A stretch of DNA of 16,343 nucleotides from Flavobacteriales bacterium (GCA_015660615.1 DQKQ01000224.1:1-16343), one strand, 5' to 3'. Shown: positions 7,474 to 15,654, numbered from the stretch's first letter. A program made the numbers and translations. The notes: generated from the letters alone by a model not told the origin.

Positions 7474-8841
7474 CTAATGACTGTAAGTAATTACAAGACG
7501 TGGACGGTTTTCTCCTGCACCTGTTCCATTTAACACGACTCCTTGAATAGAAATTCCCGCTCTACTTGATACTATATAAAATGGAGGGATGGGATTTTCT
7601 GGAGAAAAGTTTCCGTAATAAGCTCCCGAACTTCTATTTAGGAGATGTTGTATGCTTCTAGAGATGTTAAAGCGATAACTTTTGTTTTGAGAATCATAAT
7701 ACCCATCGATATTAACCCCCAAACTCATTTGATCCGGTGTTGATATTGGACTCCCTTCCGAATTTTCAGTTAAAATATAAAGTTGCTCTTGAGGAGGATA
7801 TCTTGAGTCAAAATAAGAATCATCTAGCGTAAAAATTAACTCAGCTTTCTGAATTGCACAACCAAGGGATACAGTATCTCCCGATTCCGTGATAGAATCG
7901 TTTATAGACTCTAAGAAGGGTATTTTTATATGTGTCTTTAACCCCGCTCCGGACATAATATAAAGAGACCTGCTTCCATCTACAAAAACAGAGTCATTAA
8001 TGGGTGAGTTTAAACTAGATAGTGCAGCGACATAATCCTGAGAAAACATATTTACCCTCGCGCTAAGCGGTGAGATAATAAAATCGTAAAAAGACGTGTC
8101 GGTATCATTGTGATAGTGTAGCCTCATCAAGCTAAGCCCAGATGAGATATCTATTCCAGCGGCACCAATTCCATCTCCTTGTGTAGACACGACTATTCCA
8201 GGGAAGAAATCTAACCAAGACTCATTGTTGCTAAAAACGGAGGTGTCTTGATTTAAAATTGTTTGGCCTAAAGAGGGTTTAAGATTCAACCTAATTTGCG
8301 ACACGATCGTATCCTCACCTATAATGAGATCATCTGATGGGTTTAGAGAAATTTCACCTTGAAACTCATCATTCAGAATTTCGTGAGTTACCTCCGGGTT
8401 AAAATTAGAGTAATAAGTTGAATCGAGAGAAATAGAATCAACTAATTGTTGAACCAGAAGACTTTGTGGGTTGAGTTGGCCATATGTATCGCCTGTGAAC
8501 CGCAAACTGAGAAAAAGACTATCAACTTGGGGATTTATTCCGAAGTTTACACCTGGAGCGCTCAATCGTAATTGAGTAGCAAAGCCTGCAGTAGTCCAAC
8601 CTATTCTTGGTTGGAAAACACGTCCCAAGACAGCGGTACTCAACTCGTCTGTTTCAAGGGAGTCCTCTCTAACAGTGAATATTTCAAGAGTGAGAGTGTC
8701 TGTAGTGACTAAGTCAAGAAGATCTGTTTCAGGCTGTAACCCTAACCCTATAGATGATTCCGGCTTTATACACCCTGTAAAAAGAACAATGCACCATAAA
8801 AATAATAAAAACGCAATTTTGACACTAAAAATATGCTTCAT
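7474..8841 (-). CDS. DUF4270 family outer-surface lipoprotein
   Basis: 455-residue protein of a Bacteroidota family with no established function (DUF4270). The N-terminus is a lipoprotein signal: MKH, a hydrophobic stretch to residue 22, then Gly23-Cys24 as the lipidation site. It is followed by the family's characteristic opening SSIGLGLQPETDLL. The rest is predicted to be mostly beta strands, with many Asp/Ser-rich turns, and ends with RPRLVITYSH, the final strand usual for the family. No catalytic motif is visible. It sits 27 bases after the glycogen-synthase-like gene and 30 before glmS, a gene order I recall as common in Flavobacteriales. This suggests an envelope role, but that is inference. 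Family membership rests on the lipoprotein signal, the N-terminal motif and gene context. Confidence 0.85.
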   Translation of the reverse strand: MKHIFSVKIAFLLFLWCIVLFTGCIKPESSIGLGLQPETDLLDLVTTDTLTLEIFTVREDSLETDELSTAVLGRVFQPRIGWTTAGFATQLRLSAPGVNFGINPQVDSLFLSLRFTGDTYGQLNPQSLLVQQLVDSISLDSTYYSNFNPEVTHEILNDEFQGEISLNPSDDLIIGEDTIVSQIRLNLKPSLGQTILNQDTSVFSNNESWLDFFPGIVVSTQGDGIGAAGIDISSGLSLMRLHYHNDTDTSFYDFIISPLSARVNMFSQDYVAALSSLNSPINDSVFVDGSRSLYIMSGAGLKTHIKIPFLESINDSITESGDTVSLGCAIQKAELIFTLDDSYFDSRYPPQEQLYILTENSEGSPISTPDQMSLGVNIDGYYDSQNKSYRFNISRSIQHLLNRSSGAYYGNFSPENPIPPFYIVSSRAGISIQGVVLNGTGAGENRPRLVITYSH

Positions 8842-8868
8842 TTATTGTCGTGAATGTTTTTATTAATC

Positions 8869-9693
8869 CTATATAACCTCAGCCTCAACACCGATAACCT
8901 CATCGTAGAATGAGTTTATATCAGCGAGATAACCCTCGTTTCCAGGAAATTTTAAAACCGGAACGTCAGAAGCGTTAATTTGATCGAGGGTCTCTTCATC
9001 TAAATCTTCAGAAGCAGCTATAATTGCGTCTGCATTTTCAATAGCGATAGCATTCATGTTATTGAAAGTAGGATTATTAATTGTTTCTGCTTTATCAGAT
9101 GGGATTCCGTCAAGAACAATTTTTTCCGCCATTCGACTATCTAATTCACCATCGAATCCCTCATCATAGATGCTGCATATAATCTTGCTATTCGCGAAGT
9201 AAGGATCGTCTTTGTAGTTGTTTTTAAGATAAAGAGGTAGAAGGTTAGCCATCCATCCATGACAATGGATTATATCGGGAGCCCAACCAAGCTTTCTGAC
9301 AGTTTCTAAAACACCACGAACAAAGAAAATAGCTCTAACATCAGAGTCGCTAAACAACTCATCATTAGAATCATAAAGAACAGCCTTGCGCTTAAATAAA
9401 TCATCGTTATCGATGAAGTATACTTGCATTCTAGCAGTGGGGATTGACGCAACTTTGATAATTAAAGGATGATCAACGTCGTCAATATTTAAATTCATCC
9501 CAGAGAGCCTGATTACCTCATGAAGCTGATGTCGTCTCTCATTAATTTTCCCAAACCGTGGCATAAACACTCGTATTTCCCTATCCTTGTCACTAGCTCC
9601 CTGAGGAAGATGTCTAGAGATTGAACTCATTGGAGTTTCTGGGAGGAAAGGAACTAAGTGCTGGGATACGTATAAAATTCGTTTTTTGCTCAT
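8869..9693 (-). CDS. short glycogen/starch-synthase-like protein (N-terminal GT5 half only)
   Basis: 274 residues, about 57% the length of a full glycogen synthase (about 480). It matches only the N-terminal Rossmann half of the GT5 fold: MSKKRILYVSQHLVPFLPE at the start, FMPRFGKINERRHQLHEV where synthases have RxxxPxYG, and IIHCHGWMANLLPLYLK (HCHGW at 143-147), equivalent to the synthase HAHDW. The KxGGL ADP-glucose loop after the first strand is absent; the sequence there is ETPMSSISRHLPQ. The whole C-terminal nucleotide-binding domain is missing. It is therefore unlikely to be an active glycogen synthase, though databases often name it so. An upstream ATG at 9763-9765 would add 24 residues, but these overlie the predicted promoter and include an unlikely Cys-Cys/Ser-Ser stretch. 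The ATG at 9691-9693, preceded by GAAGAGAG, is preferred. First gene of the operon with DUF4270 and glmS. Confidence 0.85.
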   Translation of the reverse strand: MSKKRILYVSQHLVPFLPETPMSSISRHLPQGASDKDREIRVFMPRFGKINERRHQLHEVIRLSGMNLNIDDVDHPLIIKVASIPTARMQVYFIDNDDLFKRKAVLYDSNDELFSDSDVRAIFFVRGVLETVRKLGWAPDIIHCHGWMANLLPLYLKNNYKDDPYFANSKIICSIYDEGFDGELDSRMAEKIVLDGIPSDKAETINNPTFNNMNAIAIENADAIIAASEDLDEETLDQINASDVPVLKFPGNEGYLADINSFYDEVIGVEAEVI

Positions 9694-9724
9694 AGTTTTT
9701 GCTCTCTTCAGATTGGACGAACAA

Positions 9725-9755
9725 CAAATATAGCTATTTTTACCGTAAATTCCAA
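9725..9755 (-). promoter_or_regulatory. Bacteroidota-type promoter of the operon ending in glmS
   Basis: On the minus strand, TTG (9753-9755) is followed after 20 bases by TATATTTG (9725-9732), an exact match to the Bacteroidota -33/-7 pattern (TTTG, then TAnnTTTG). Transcription would start near 9718, leaving about 25 bases before the ATG at 9693. This supports the shorter start of the glycogen-synthase-like gene. Confidence 0.6.
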
Positions 9756-9794
9756 GTAAATCCAAAGGTTTCAGGGCTGGAGATTTGATAAAAA

Positions 9795-10637
9795 ATGATA
9801 ATACTAAAGTCTACAATAGAATTAAATAACTGGTTTATAGAAAATCTAAATGAGTTGGTGGAGAACGTGGGGTTTGTTCCTACAATGGGCGCGCTGCATA
9901 TGGGCCATGCATCATTAATTGAGAAAGCATCAAGTGAGTGTCAAATTGTGGTTGTTAGCATTCTTGTAAATCCCACTCAATTCAACGAAAAAGCAGACTT
10001 GCAATCATACCCAAGGAATTTTGATAATGATGTAATTGTTGCTGAAAAAGCTGGCGGCACTATTTTATTTACCCCCACACCTAAAGATATTTATGGAGGA
10101 GAACCTTATGCCGAGCCAGTTGATTACGGACCGATAACTTCAGCCTTTGAAGGCCTAAGTAGGCAAGGCCATTTTGATGGAGTTGTGTCCGTAGTAGACA
10201 AATTATTTATATCGGTAAAGCCAAACAGAGCTTATTTTGGCTCCAAAGATTTACAACAAGTAGCTGTAGTGGAAAGGATGTCAAACGAAAGACATCCTAA
10301 GATTAAGATTGTCAGCTGCGATCTTATAAGAGATGAAAACGGCCTTGCACTAAGCTCAAGAAACATCAGATTATCATATGCAGGTATTATTTTAGCCCAA
10401 AACATCTCAAAAGAGCTTCAAACGATTGCGGAAAGAGTTAAGGAAGGGGGGGATATGATTGAATCTGTTGAGATTGCTAAGAAAAAATTGAAAAACTTAG
10501 AAGGTTTAGAGCTTGAATATATTAGCGGAGTTAATTATAAAACTTTCTCAATAAGCACAGAGAACAGAGGCTGGTCTCATATTATTGTTGCCGCAAGAGT
10601 CGAAGGTGTAAGACTGATAGACAATATTGAATTGTAA
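9795..10637 (+). CDS. panC: pantothenate synthetase (pantoate--beta-alanine ligase)
   Basis: Joins pantoate and beta-alanine using ATP, through a pantoyl-adenylate, to make pantothenate (vitamin B5, the coenzyme A precursor) in the cytoplasm. At 280 residues it is the full family length. VGFVPTMGALHMGHASLI (residues 25-42) contains the HxGH ATP-binding motif at 35-38. LVNPTQFNEKADLQSYPR binds pantoate. YFGSKDLQQ and the KMSKS-like LALSSRN segment follow. Nothing is missing. It diverges from the glycogen-synthase-like gene, as is usual in Flavobacteriales, but no panD (aspartate decarboxylase) follows; the envelope cluster starting with tatA does. A one-mismatch -7 box, GAGATTTG at 9780-9787, precedes the ATG by only seven bases, with no -33 match, so its promoter is uncertain. 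Confidence 0.98.
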   Translation: MIILKSTIELNNWFIENLNELVENVGFVPTMGALHMGHASLIEKASSECQIVVVSILVNPTQFNEKADLQSYPRNFDNDVIVAEKAGGTILFTPTPKDIYGGEPYAEPVDYGPITSAFEGLSRQGHFDGVVSVVDKLFISVKPNRAYFGSKDLQQVAVVERMSNERHPKIKIVSCDLIRDENGLALSSRNIRLSYAGIILAQNISKELQTIAERVKEGGDMIESVEIAKKKLKNLEGLELEYISGVNYKTFSISTENRGWSHIIVAARVEGVRLIDNIEL

Positions 10638-10641
10638 GTTG

Positions 10642-10649
10642 TAACTTTG
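10642..10649 (+). promoter_or_regulatory. candidate -7 promoter box for tatA-mltD-DUF4837
   Basis: TAACTTTG matches TAnnTTTG exactly and starts a few bases after the panC stop. Transcription would begin near 10656, about 11 bases before the tatA ATG. No TTG lies at the expected distance upstream, so it is a half-supported call; read-through from panC is also possible. Confidence 0.42.
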
Positions 10650-10666
10650 TAGTAAATTTAAAAGTC

Positions 10667-10831
10667 ATGGGTATAGGTGCTCCTCAATTAATTCTCATTG
10701 CCCTTGTGGTGTTGTTGCTTTTCGGTGGTCGTAAAATACCTGAGCTTATGAGAGGTTTAGGTCAAGGCGTTAAAGAATTTAAAAACGCAACAAACGACAA
10801 GAAGAAAGACGACGAAAAAAAGGATAAGTGA
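10667..10831 (+). CDS. tatA: Sec-independent translocase subunit TatA/TatE
   Basis: Small pore-forming subunit of the twin-arginine pathway, which exports folded proteins across the inner membrane. 54 residues: MGIGAPQLILIALVVLLLF is the short N-terminal membrane helix with a polar Gln7 (Glu/Gln is usual near here). FGGRKIPELMRGLGQGVKEF is the hinge and amphipathic helix, with the diagnostic FG at 19-20 and a conserved Lys-Ile-Pro-Glu-Leu. The tail is a short, charged run of Lys and Asp/Glu. It is near the lower size limit for TatA. No tatC lies in the window, which is common because Bacteroidota scatter tat genes. Its TGA stop overlaps the GTG start of the transglycosylase gene (GTGA at 10828-10831), so translation is probably coupled. 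Confidence 0.93.
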   Translation: MGIGAPQLILIALVVLLLFGGRKIPELMRGLGQGVKEFKNATNDKKKDDEKKDK

Positions 10832-12072
10832 ATCGAGAGATTTATTTAGTTCTGATTGCGATTGCAGCATCGCTACAAGTTTCCCTTGCCCAAACTCAAG
10901 CAGATTCATTAGAAACGTCTCTACTTAGTGAAATAAATGTGGAGCCTTTTTCTTGGGAAACACAATGGCAAATTTGGTGTGATTCACAGGATTGCGTGAG
11001 TTCAGACACTTCACTTTGGAATATTATTGGAGAGCCACATCTCGAGCTTGACACAGCTGTTATGAAGTCTCGAATGGCAATTTTAGATATGTCTTCAGAG
11101 CTTGATTTATCGTGGAATCCAATATCTCACACAAGAGTAGCTCTTTATGTTGATAGACGTAAAAGAGGACTTGGAACGATGCTTGGCAGAGCGCCTGCGT
11201 TTTTTCCTCTTTTCGAAGAAGCACTTGACAAGGAAGGATTACCTCTGGAGTTAAAGTACCTTCCAATTGTTGAAAGCGCATTAAATCCCGAAGCCAGGTC
11301 TCAAGCAGGAGCAAGAGGTCTGTGGCAATTCATGTACTACACCGCCAAGGCTGAAGGGTTGAGGATAGACAGCTATATAGATGAGAGAAAGGACCCAAGA
11401 AAAAGTACAGAAGCAGCTTGCAACCACCTCAATAGGCTTTATCGTATGTATGATGATTGGTTTTTAGCACTTGCAGCTTATAACGCAGGTTCTGGAAACG
11501 TAAATAAGGCGATTAGGAGAAGTGGAGGGAAAACAAATTATTGGGAGGTCCGTTCCTTTCTTCCTAAAGAAACTAGGAACTATGTGCCAAATTTTCTAGC
11601 GGTTGTTTACTTGATGGAGTACCACGCAGAGTATGGGATTGTTCCTAGAAATGTAATCCCGGGATTTCTGACAGCAGACACTATAAATATTCAGGGGCCT
11701 TTAAGGTTAGACCAAATTGCTCAATTTATCAATGCTTCAGAGGAGGAGTTAAAAATACTTAATCCCATTTACAGTCGCAGTATTATCCCGGGGCCAGGTC
11801 AGAATTGGACGGTTAGAATCCCAGTAGAGATGACGGCTGAATTTATAGCTCATGAATCGGAAATGAGAGGTTATAAACCAGAACTAACACCTGAAATCAA
11901 GTATGAGCCAGATCCTATCTTTTACAGGGTGAAATCTGGGGACGTTCTTGGCACTATTGCCGAAAAACACGGGGTTTCAGTTCGTAAATTAAAAGACTGG
12001 AACGGTTTGAAGAATTCTAATATTAATATTGGACAAAGATTGATAATTCACGGAGATCCATCAAAAATATGA
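10828..12072 (+). CDS. mltD: MltD-type membrane-associated lytic murein transglycosylase with LysM
   Basis: Cleaves peptidoglycan glycan strands to 1,6-anhydro-muropeptides during wall remodelling. 414 residues in order: a Sec signal peptide (MNREIYLVLIAIAASLQVSLA) with cleavage before Gln22; a linker; the family 1 SLT domain at about 130-260; a divergent LysM-like segment at about 288-335 (LDQIAQFINASEEELKILNP); and a clear LysM at about 366-409 (YRVKSGDVLGTIAEKHGVSV). The catalytic acid is Glu149 in YLPIVESALNP, followed by the family motif AGARGLWQFM and later LALAAYNAGSGNV. There is no lipobox, so unlike E. coli MltD it is probably periplasmic, or held by LysM. The GTG start is the only in-frame start that keeps the signal peptide, and it overlaps the tatA stop. 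Its TGA overlaps the ATG of the DUF4837 gene. Confidence 0.93.
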   Translation: MNREIYLVLIAIAASLQVSLAQTQADSLETSLLSEINVEPFSWETQWQIWCDSQDCVSSDTSLWNIIGEPHLELDTAVMKSRMAILDMSSELDLSWNPISHTRVALYVDRRKRGLGTMLGRAPAFFPLFEEALDKEGLPLELKYLPIVESALNPEARSQAGARGLWQFMYYTAKAEGLRIDSYIDERKDPRKSTEAACNHLNRLYRMYDDWFLALAAYNAGSGNVNKAIRRSGGKTNYWEVRSFLPKETRNYVPNFLAVVYLMEYHAEYGIVPRNVIPGFLTADTINIQGPLRLDQIAQFINASEEELKILNPIYSRSIIPGPGQNWTVRIPVEMTAEFIAHESEMRGYKPELTPEIKYEPDPIFYRVKSGDVLGTIAEKHGVSVRKLKDWNGLKNSNINIGQRLIIHGDPSKI

Positions 12073-13160
12073 GAATTACAAGCTGGAAGATATTGCTGCT
12101 TTTATCGACAATTCTTTTAGGGTGTTTTAGTCAGGAAGGAGCACGATCACCACTACCCGGTAGAGTCGGTCCTCAGGGTGAAGTTTTGGTTGTTTGCTCT
12201 GACGGGGTTTGGTCTAGAGCAGTAGGAGATAGCTTATTAAACATCTTAAATAAGCCCTATGCGGTGCTGCCCCAAATGCATACCGAGACTTATGAACCTA
12301 TGTTCGATGTGGTGCATAAGAACAGACAAGATTTCAATAAATTTTGGAAACCTCACAGAAATATAATTGACGTAGAAATTGCAGATAGAGTTGATACTCA
12401 AGAGGCCTCGGTCGTGTTTTACAAGGAAAAATATTCTAAAGGTCAGGTCTACATTGTTGCAAAAGGCAGGACAGAATTAGAAGTGGCGGAAGCTATTGCA
12501 CAAAGGTCATCAGAAATGCTGAGCTTATTCCACGATGTTGAAGTTAAGAGAACAACATATGTGACAGGAGCTTCTGTAGATGAGGTGATAAAAAGGGAAA
12601 TAGGTGAGGCTTGGGGTTTTGACATCCTTGTGCCTAAAGGCTCGTATGCTGTGAGAGTAGATACTGCATTTACCTGGATTGTCAGACAACTTACAAGGTT
12701 TAGAGGAAGTGATAATCACGATGTGCAGGAAGCCTTCTTCATTCACTGTGAACCTTACTTGGGGGAATGGCAATTTTCGCTTGATCACCTTCTTAACAGA
12801 AGAGACGAGCTTACAAAAGAATTTGTGAATGGTCCAACAAAAGGGAGCTATATGAAGGTAGAAAGGCGCATGATACCTTCGTATGAAGAGATATTATTTA
12901 AAGGAGAATTTGCTTCTGAAATTCGCGGGCTTTGGAGAATGGAAAACGATTTTATGGGTGGCCCATTTTACAGCCTTACTTTCTATGACAAGCCTCACAA
13001 AAGATTAGTCACTGTTGAAGGGTACGCCTACGCTCCCTATTTTGACAAACGGCAATACATGAGAGAAGTCGAAGGAATAGTAAAATCAGTGAGTCCGTTT
13101 ACCAGCTTACTTATCGACGACAAAGCGAGTGCTGTTGACGAACCCGTCACGATCGAATAA
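12069..13160 (+). CDS. DUF4837 family lipoprotein
   Basis: 363 residues, a Bacteroidota family without known function. The N-terminus is a lipoprotein signal (MRITSWKILLLLSTILLGC, lipidated Cys19). The family start follows, GEVLVVCSDGVWSRAVGDSL, then the repeating alpha/beta body with KNRQDFNKFWKPHRNI and later GLWRMENDFMGGPF. No catalytic motif stands out. ATGA at 12069-12072 couples it to the transglycosylase, so a role in the same envelope process is likely but inferred. I recall the tatA / LysM transglycosylase / DUF4837 order as recurring in Flavobacteriales. The last 17 codons lie over the end of the convergent M1 peptidase gene. The conserved body seems to end around REVEGIVKSV, so the overlapping tail may be a lineage-specific extension. 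Confidence 0.86.
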   Translation: MRITSWKILLLLSTILLGCFSQEGARSPLPGRVGPQGEVLVVCSDGVWSRAVGDSLLNILNKPYAVLPQMHTETYEPMFDVVHKNRQDFNKFWKPHRNIIDVEIADRVDTQEASVVFYKEKYSKGQVYIVAKGRTELEVAEAIAQRSSEMLSLFHDVEVKRTTYVTGASVDEVIKREIGEAWGFDILVPKGSYAVRVDTAFTWIVRQLTRFRGSDNHDVQEAFFIHCEPYLGEWQFSLDHLLNRRDELTKEFVNGPTKGSYMKVERRMIPSYEEILFKGEFASEIRGLWRMENDFMGGPFYSLTFYDKPHKRLVTVEGYAYAPYFDKRQYMREVEGIVKSVSPFTSLLIDDKASAVDEPVTIE

Positions 13161-15629
13161 AACCGCAACATACACTCCTTCAGACCAACCCTCAAGGCTT
13201 AGATTAAATGGTGTGAAGTCATTAATGGTTTTTGTGTAAACGAATCGGCCAGTTACGTCCCAAATTTTGACAACTTGATTTTTAGAACTGTTTTGAGTGG
13301 TGCTATTTCTGAAATCAAGGGTTATGCTAGTTCGAGCGGGAGAGGGGTAGGCAAGGGTTGGAGTGTTTTCAAAAGTCAAGTTCTCTTCAGAGAGTGATAT
13401 ATCGCCGTTCGCGAATGCGTACTGACCCTTTCTTAGTGTTGAGACTTTAAAAACACCGTTTCCGTTAATTAAAGAACCAGACTGCCATGTGTAATCGGGG
13501 TACTGAATCCAAGTGGAGGATGAGTTGGGCCTCCAGGCAAGAAAAGCATCTTCCTCATCTCCGTTATACAAATTAAAATCTAAACCTTCTTCATTGTTCC
13601 CGACATATGAAAATCGAGCATCAAGAACAAGGGCGTTGGTTCCTTCAATTTCATCTTCCCATGTGCCGTCAACGGTCCAAAAATGAGTGTCGCTAATTTC
13701 ATCTATGTAAAATGCTGTAGGTTCGTTATCCGGAGCTGCCCAATGATGTTCGAGGCGCACAATAACACTGTCGCTAATTTCGTCACATCCCATCCTCATT
13801 TCGACCCATGGGATACTTGATAGCCCAGTAGGTTCGTTTATCGAGATTGTGTTGTCAAGTCGCCCTTGATTAAGTTTTCCATCAGTGTTTAAGGCGACAA
13901 GAATAAATGGATCTGTGTGAGAAATTGTGGCAACATCGTATTCCCCACCTACGCGAATGTTAACGACAGCTGTATTCCATGATGCATCCCAAAGAGTGAC
14001 ATCTAAGGGTTCATTTTCATGGAACGAAGAACAGGCGCGTAGTTTTTGGTTTAAATAAAGAGTTGTTTCATATTCTCCATCTGAGAATGTTGTGGAAGTT
14101 GAGTCTATAAGCCAAGTTGAGAATCCAGGCTGGAAGATTTGTGCATCAAAGAAAGGTTGAAGGTCTAGATCGGTAAAATCCTCGAGTGTTTCCATGAAAA
14201 CTTCAGCATCCATGTGACTATCGAAATGAGTAGCTATTACGTTTTGGCATGCATTTCTATAAGTATCATCTCCGAGGTAAGCCCTCAAATTGTGGTGAAT
14301 AGAGGCCCCTTTGTAGTAAGTGTGCCTGCCGTAAATATGCTCGTCAGGCATCGGAGATAAAGGGTGAAAGCCATCATCTTGAATGTGACACTCTTCAAGC
14401 ACGAACTTCTGGTTGTCCTTGATCAACTTTACAAACTCCTCGTGCCCATCTTTAAGCTCTATGAACAAATGACTGGAATATTCAGCAGGACCTTCTTTGA
14501 TCCACATATGGTTGTGTATGCTAGGAGCTACTAAATCACCCCACCAGTGGTGCCCTAATTCATGCGCAAATAAATCACCATTCGCCCCTACACTTTCTCC
14601 AATCATAAACTTAGGGTAGGCGATATTCGTGGGTATTTCAAGGGCTCCTTCGGTAGTTAAGACATACCCCACCCTTTCCCATGCATAAGGACCCCACCAA
14701 TACTCAAGAGCGTCAATAGCAAATCCTATATCAGTGAATTTATTTACCATTTGGTTAATATCTTCAGGTTTAGCAGTTAATCTCACAGGGATATCGCCAT
14801 ATTCTCCAGTGTGAACGAAATTACTATCGGTGTAATTAGCCACTGCAAATGCAGCGCAGTGTGTGGTAATTGGATGTTCTAAGGTGAAGCTTCGAGTTAG
14901 GGTATCTCCCTCTTCGAAGGTTTCTCCTAAGAAGGTTCCTTGAAGGTGCGCCTTCATCCCTCCGGCACTTCGAATATTCCATGTATATGTTGCCCTTTCT
15001 ACAAAGTTATCGAAGCATGGGTGCCAAACTTTTCCATAATTCGGAGGAATACTTGTAAGGCCGATACCCATGTGATAGATATATTCTGACGCGAAATAAA
15101 CACCACCCCAATAAGGATCTTGAGTTGGGTGACCGCCATAGAAAACCTCAATCTGGTGAGTGGTTTCAGCAGTAAAAACTCCTTCTGGAGCAGGCACGAT
15201 TAGCCTGCCATTTTCATGCAAAAAAATGGAGGTTTCACCGTCGACATTAAGAGAATCTACAGTTAAGCCAATCAAATCGAACCAAACAGATTCTGCTCCA
15301 CTTTCAACTACGGAAAGTGTAATAACAGCCCTCGCGTACATTTGTTGGAGATTGTACTGGGTAAGGTCAAGATCGATTTCGTATTGGTCTATATCGAAAG
15401 TATCGCTTCGAGCGATAGATTCAGACATGTCGTAATTGTCCTGATAGAATCTTTCAACAGGAGCACCAGAATGTCCGACATCTTTACACCCCATTGGGTA
15501 AAACACCCTAGGCTCGGGGGAGTATTCTCTCAGGTTTGGGATATTATGTTGCGCAAAAAATTGAGAACCACTGGCAATAAATAACAGTAAAAACACAATT
15601 GAAGGAAAAGAGCGGGTGAGTCGTTGCAT
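13107..15629 (-). CDS. secreted M1 family zinc aminopeptidase with T9SS type A sorting domain
   Basis: Exported metallopeptidase that should remove N-terminal residues from peptides outside the cell. 840 residues: Sec signal peptide (about 1-26, cleavage FFA before Gln27); N-terminal beta domain; catalytic domain with zinc site HELGH (His356, Glu357, His360) and Glu379 in IKEGPAEY, the HExxH-18-E pattern of M1. The conserved Tyr of TYYKGASIHHNLR follows. The usual GAMEN exopeptidase motif is replaced by GALEI (328-332). A beta-rich region at about 520-755 replaces the usual helical M1 C-terminus. The last 82 residues (from LAYPSPARTS, about 759) are a T9SS sorting domain, with KIWDVTGRFVY and ending GVYVAVLFDRDG...RFVVDK; it is normally cleaved by PorU. 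It diverges from slyD across 29 bp and overlaps the DUF4837 gene at its 3' end. Confidence 0.94.
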   Translation of the reverse strand: MQRLTRSFPSIVFLLLFIASGSQFFAQHNIPNLREYSPEPRVFYPMGCKDVGHSGAPVERFYQDNYDMSESIARSDTFDIDQYEIDLDLTQYNLQQMYARAVITLSVVESGAESVWFDLIGLTVDSLNVDGETSIFLHENGRLIVPAPEGVFTAETTHQIEVFYGGHPTQDPYWGGVYFASEYIYHMGIGLTSIPPNYGKVWHPCFDNFVERATYTWNIRSAGGMKAHLQGTFLGETFEEGDTLTRSFTLEHPITTHCAAFAVANYTDSNFVHTGEYGDIPVRLTAKPEDINQMVNKFTDIGFAIDALEYWWGPYAWERVGYVLTTEGALEIPTNIAYPKFMIGESVGANGDLFAHELGHHWWGDLVAPSIHNHMWIKEGPAEYSSHLFIELKDGHEEFVKLIKDNQKFVLEECHIQDDGFHPLSPMPDEHIYGRHTYYKGASIHHNLRAYLGDDTYRNACQNVIATHFDSHMDAEVFMETLEDFTDLDLQPFFDAQIFQPGFSTWLIDSTSTTFSDGEYETTLYLNQKLRACSSFHENEPLDVTLWDASWNTAVVNIRVGGEYDVATISHTDPFILVALNTDGKLNQGRLDNTISINEPTGLSSIPWVEMRMGCDEISDSVIVRLEHHWAAPDNEPTAFYIDEISDTHFWTVDGTWEDEIEGTNALVLDARFSYVGNNEEGLDFNLYNGDEEDAFLAWRPNSSSTWIQYPDYTWQSGSLINGNGVFKVSTLRKGQYAFANGDISLSEENLTFENTPTLAYPSPARTSITLDFRNSTTQNSSKNQVVKIWDVTGRFVYTKTINDFTPFNLSLEGWSEGVYVAVLFDRDGFVNSTRFVVDK

Positions 15630-15654
15630 GTCGGCAAAGTACGACTGACCTTTG
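15624..15654 (+). promoter_or_regulatory. candidate leaderless promoter of slyD-thiL
   Basis: TTG (15624-15626) is followed after exactly 20 bases by GACCTTTG (15647-15654), one mismatch from TAnnTTTG, with the same spacing as the promoter at 9725. Only four bases separate it from the slyD ATG, so the mRNA would start at or next to the start codon. Its -33 part lies inside the first codons of the M1 peptidase gene. Confidence 0.45.

Noticed and set aside
9694..9765. 24-residue N-terminal extension of the glycogen-synthase-like protein
   Set aside because: The extra codons cover a good -33/-7 promoter pair, and the family start MSKKRILYVSQ begins at 9693 after a purine-rich GAAGAGAG stretch.
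15160..15584. Two plus-strand open frames opposite the start of the M1 peptidase gene
   Set aside because: They overlap each other and lie antisense to signal peptide and beta-domain codons with no homology-like pattern.
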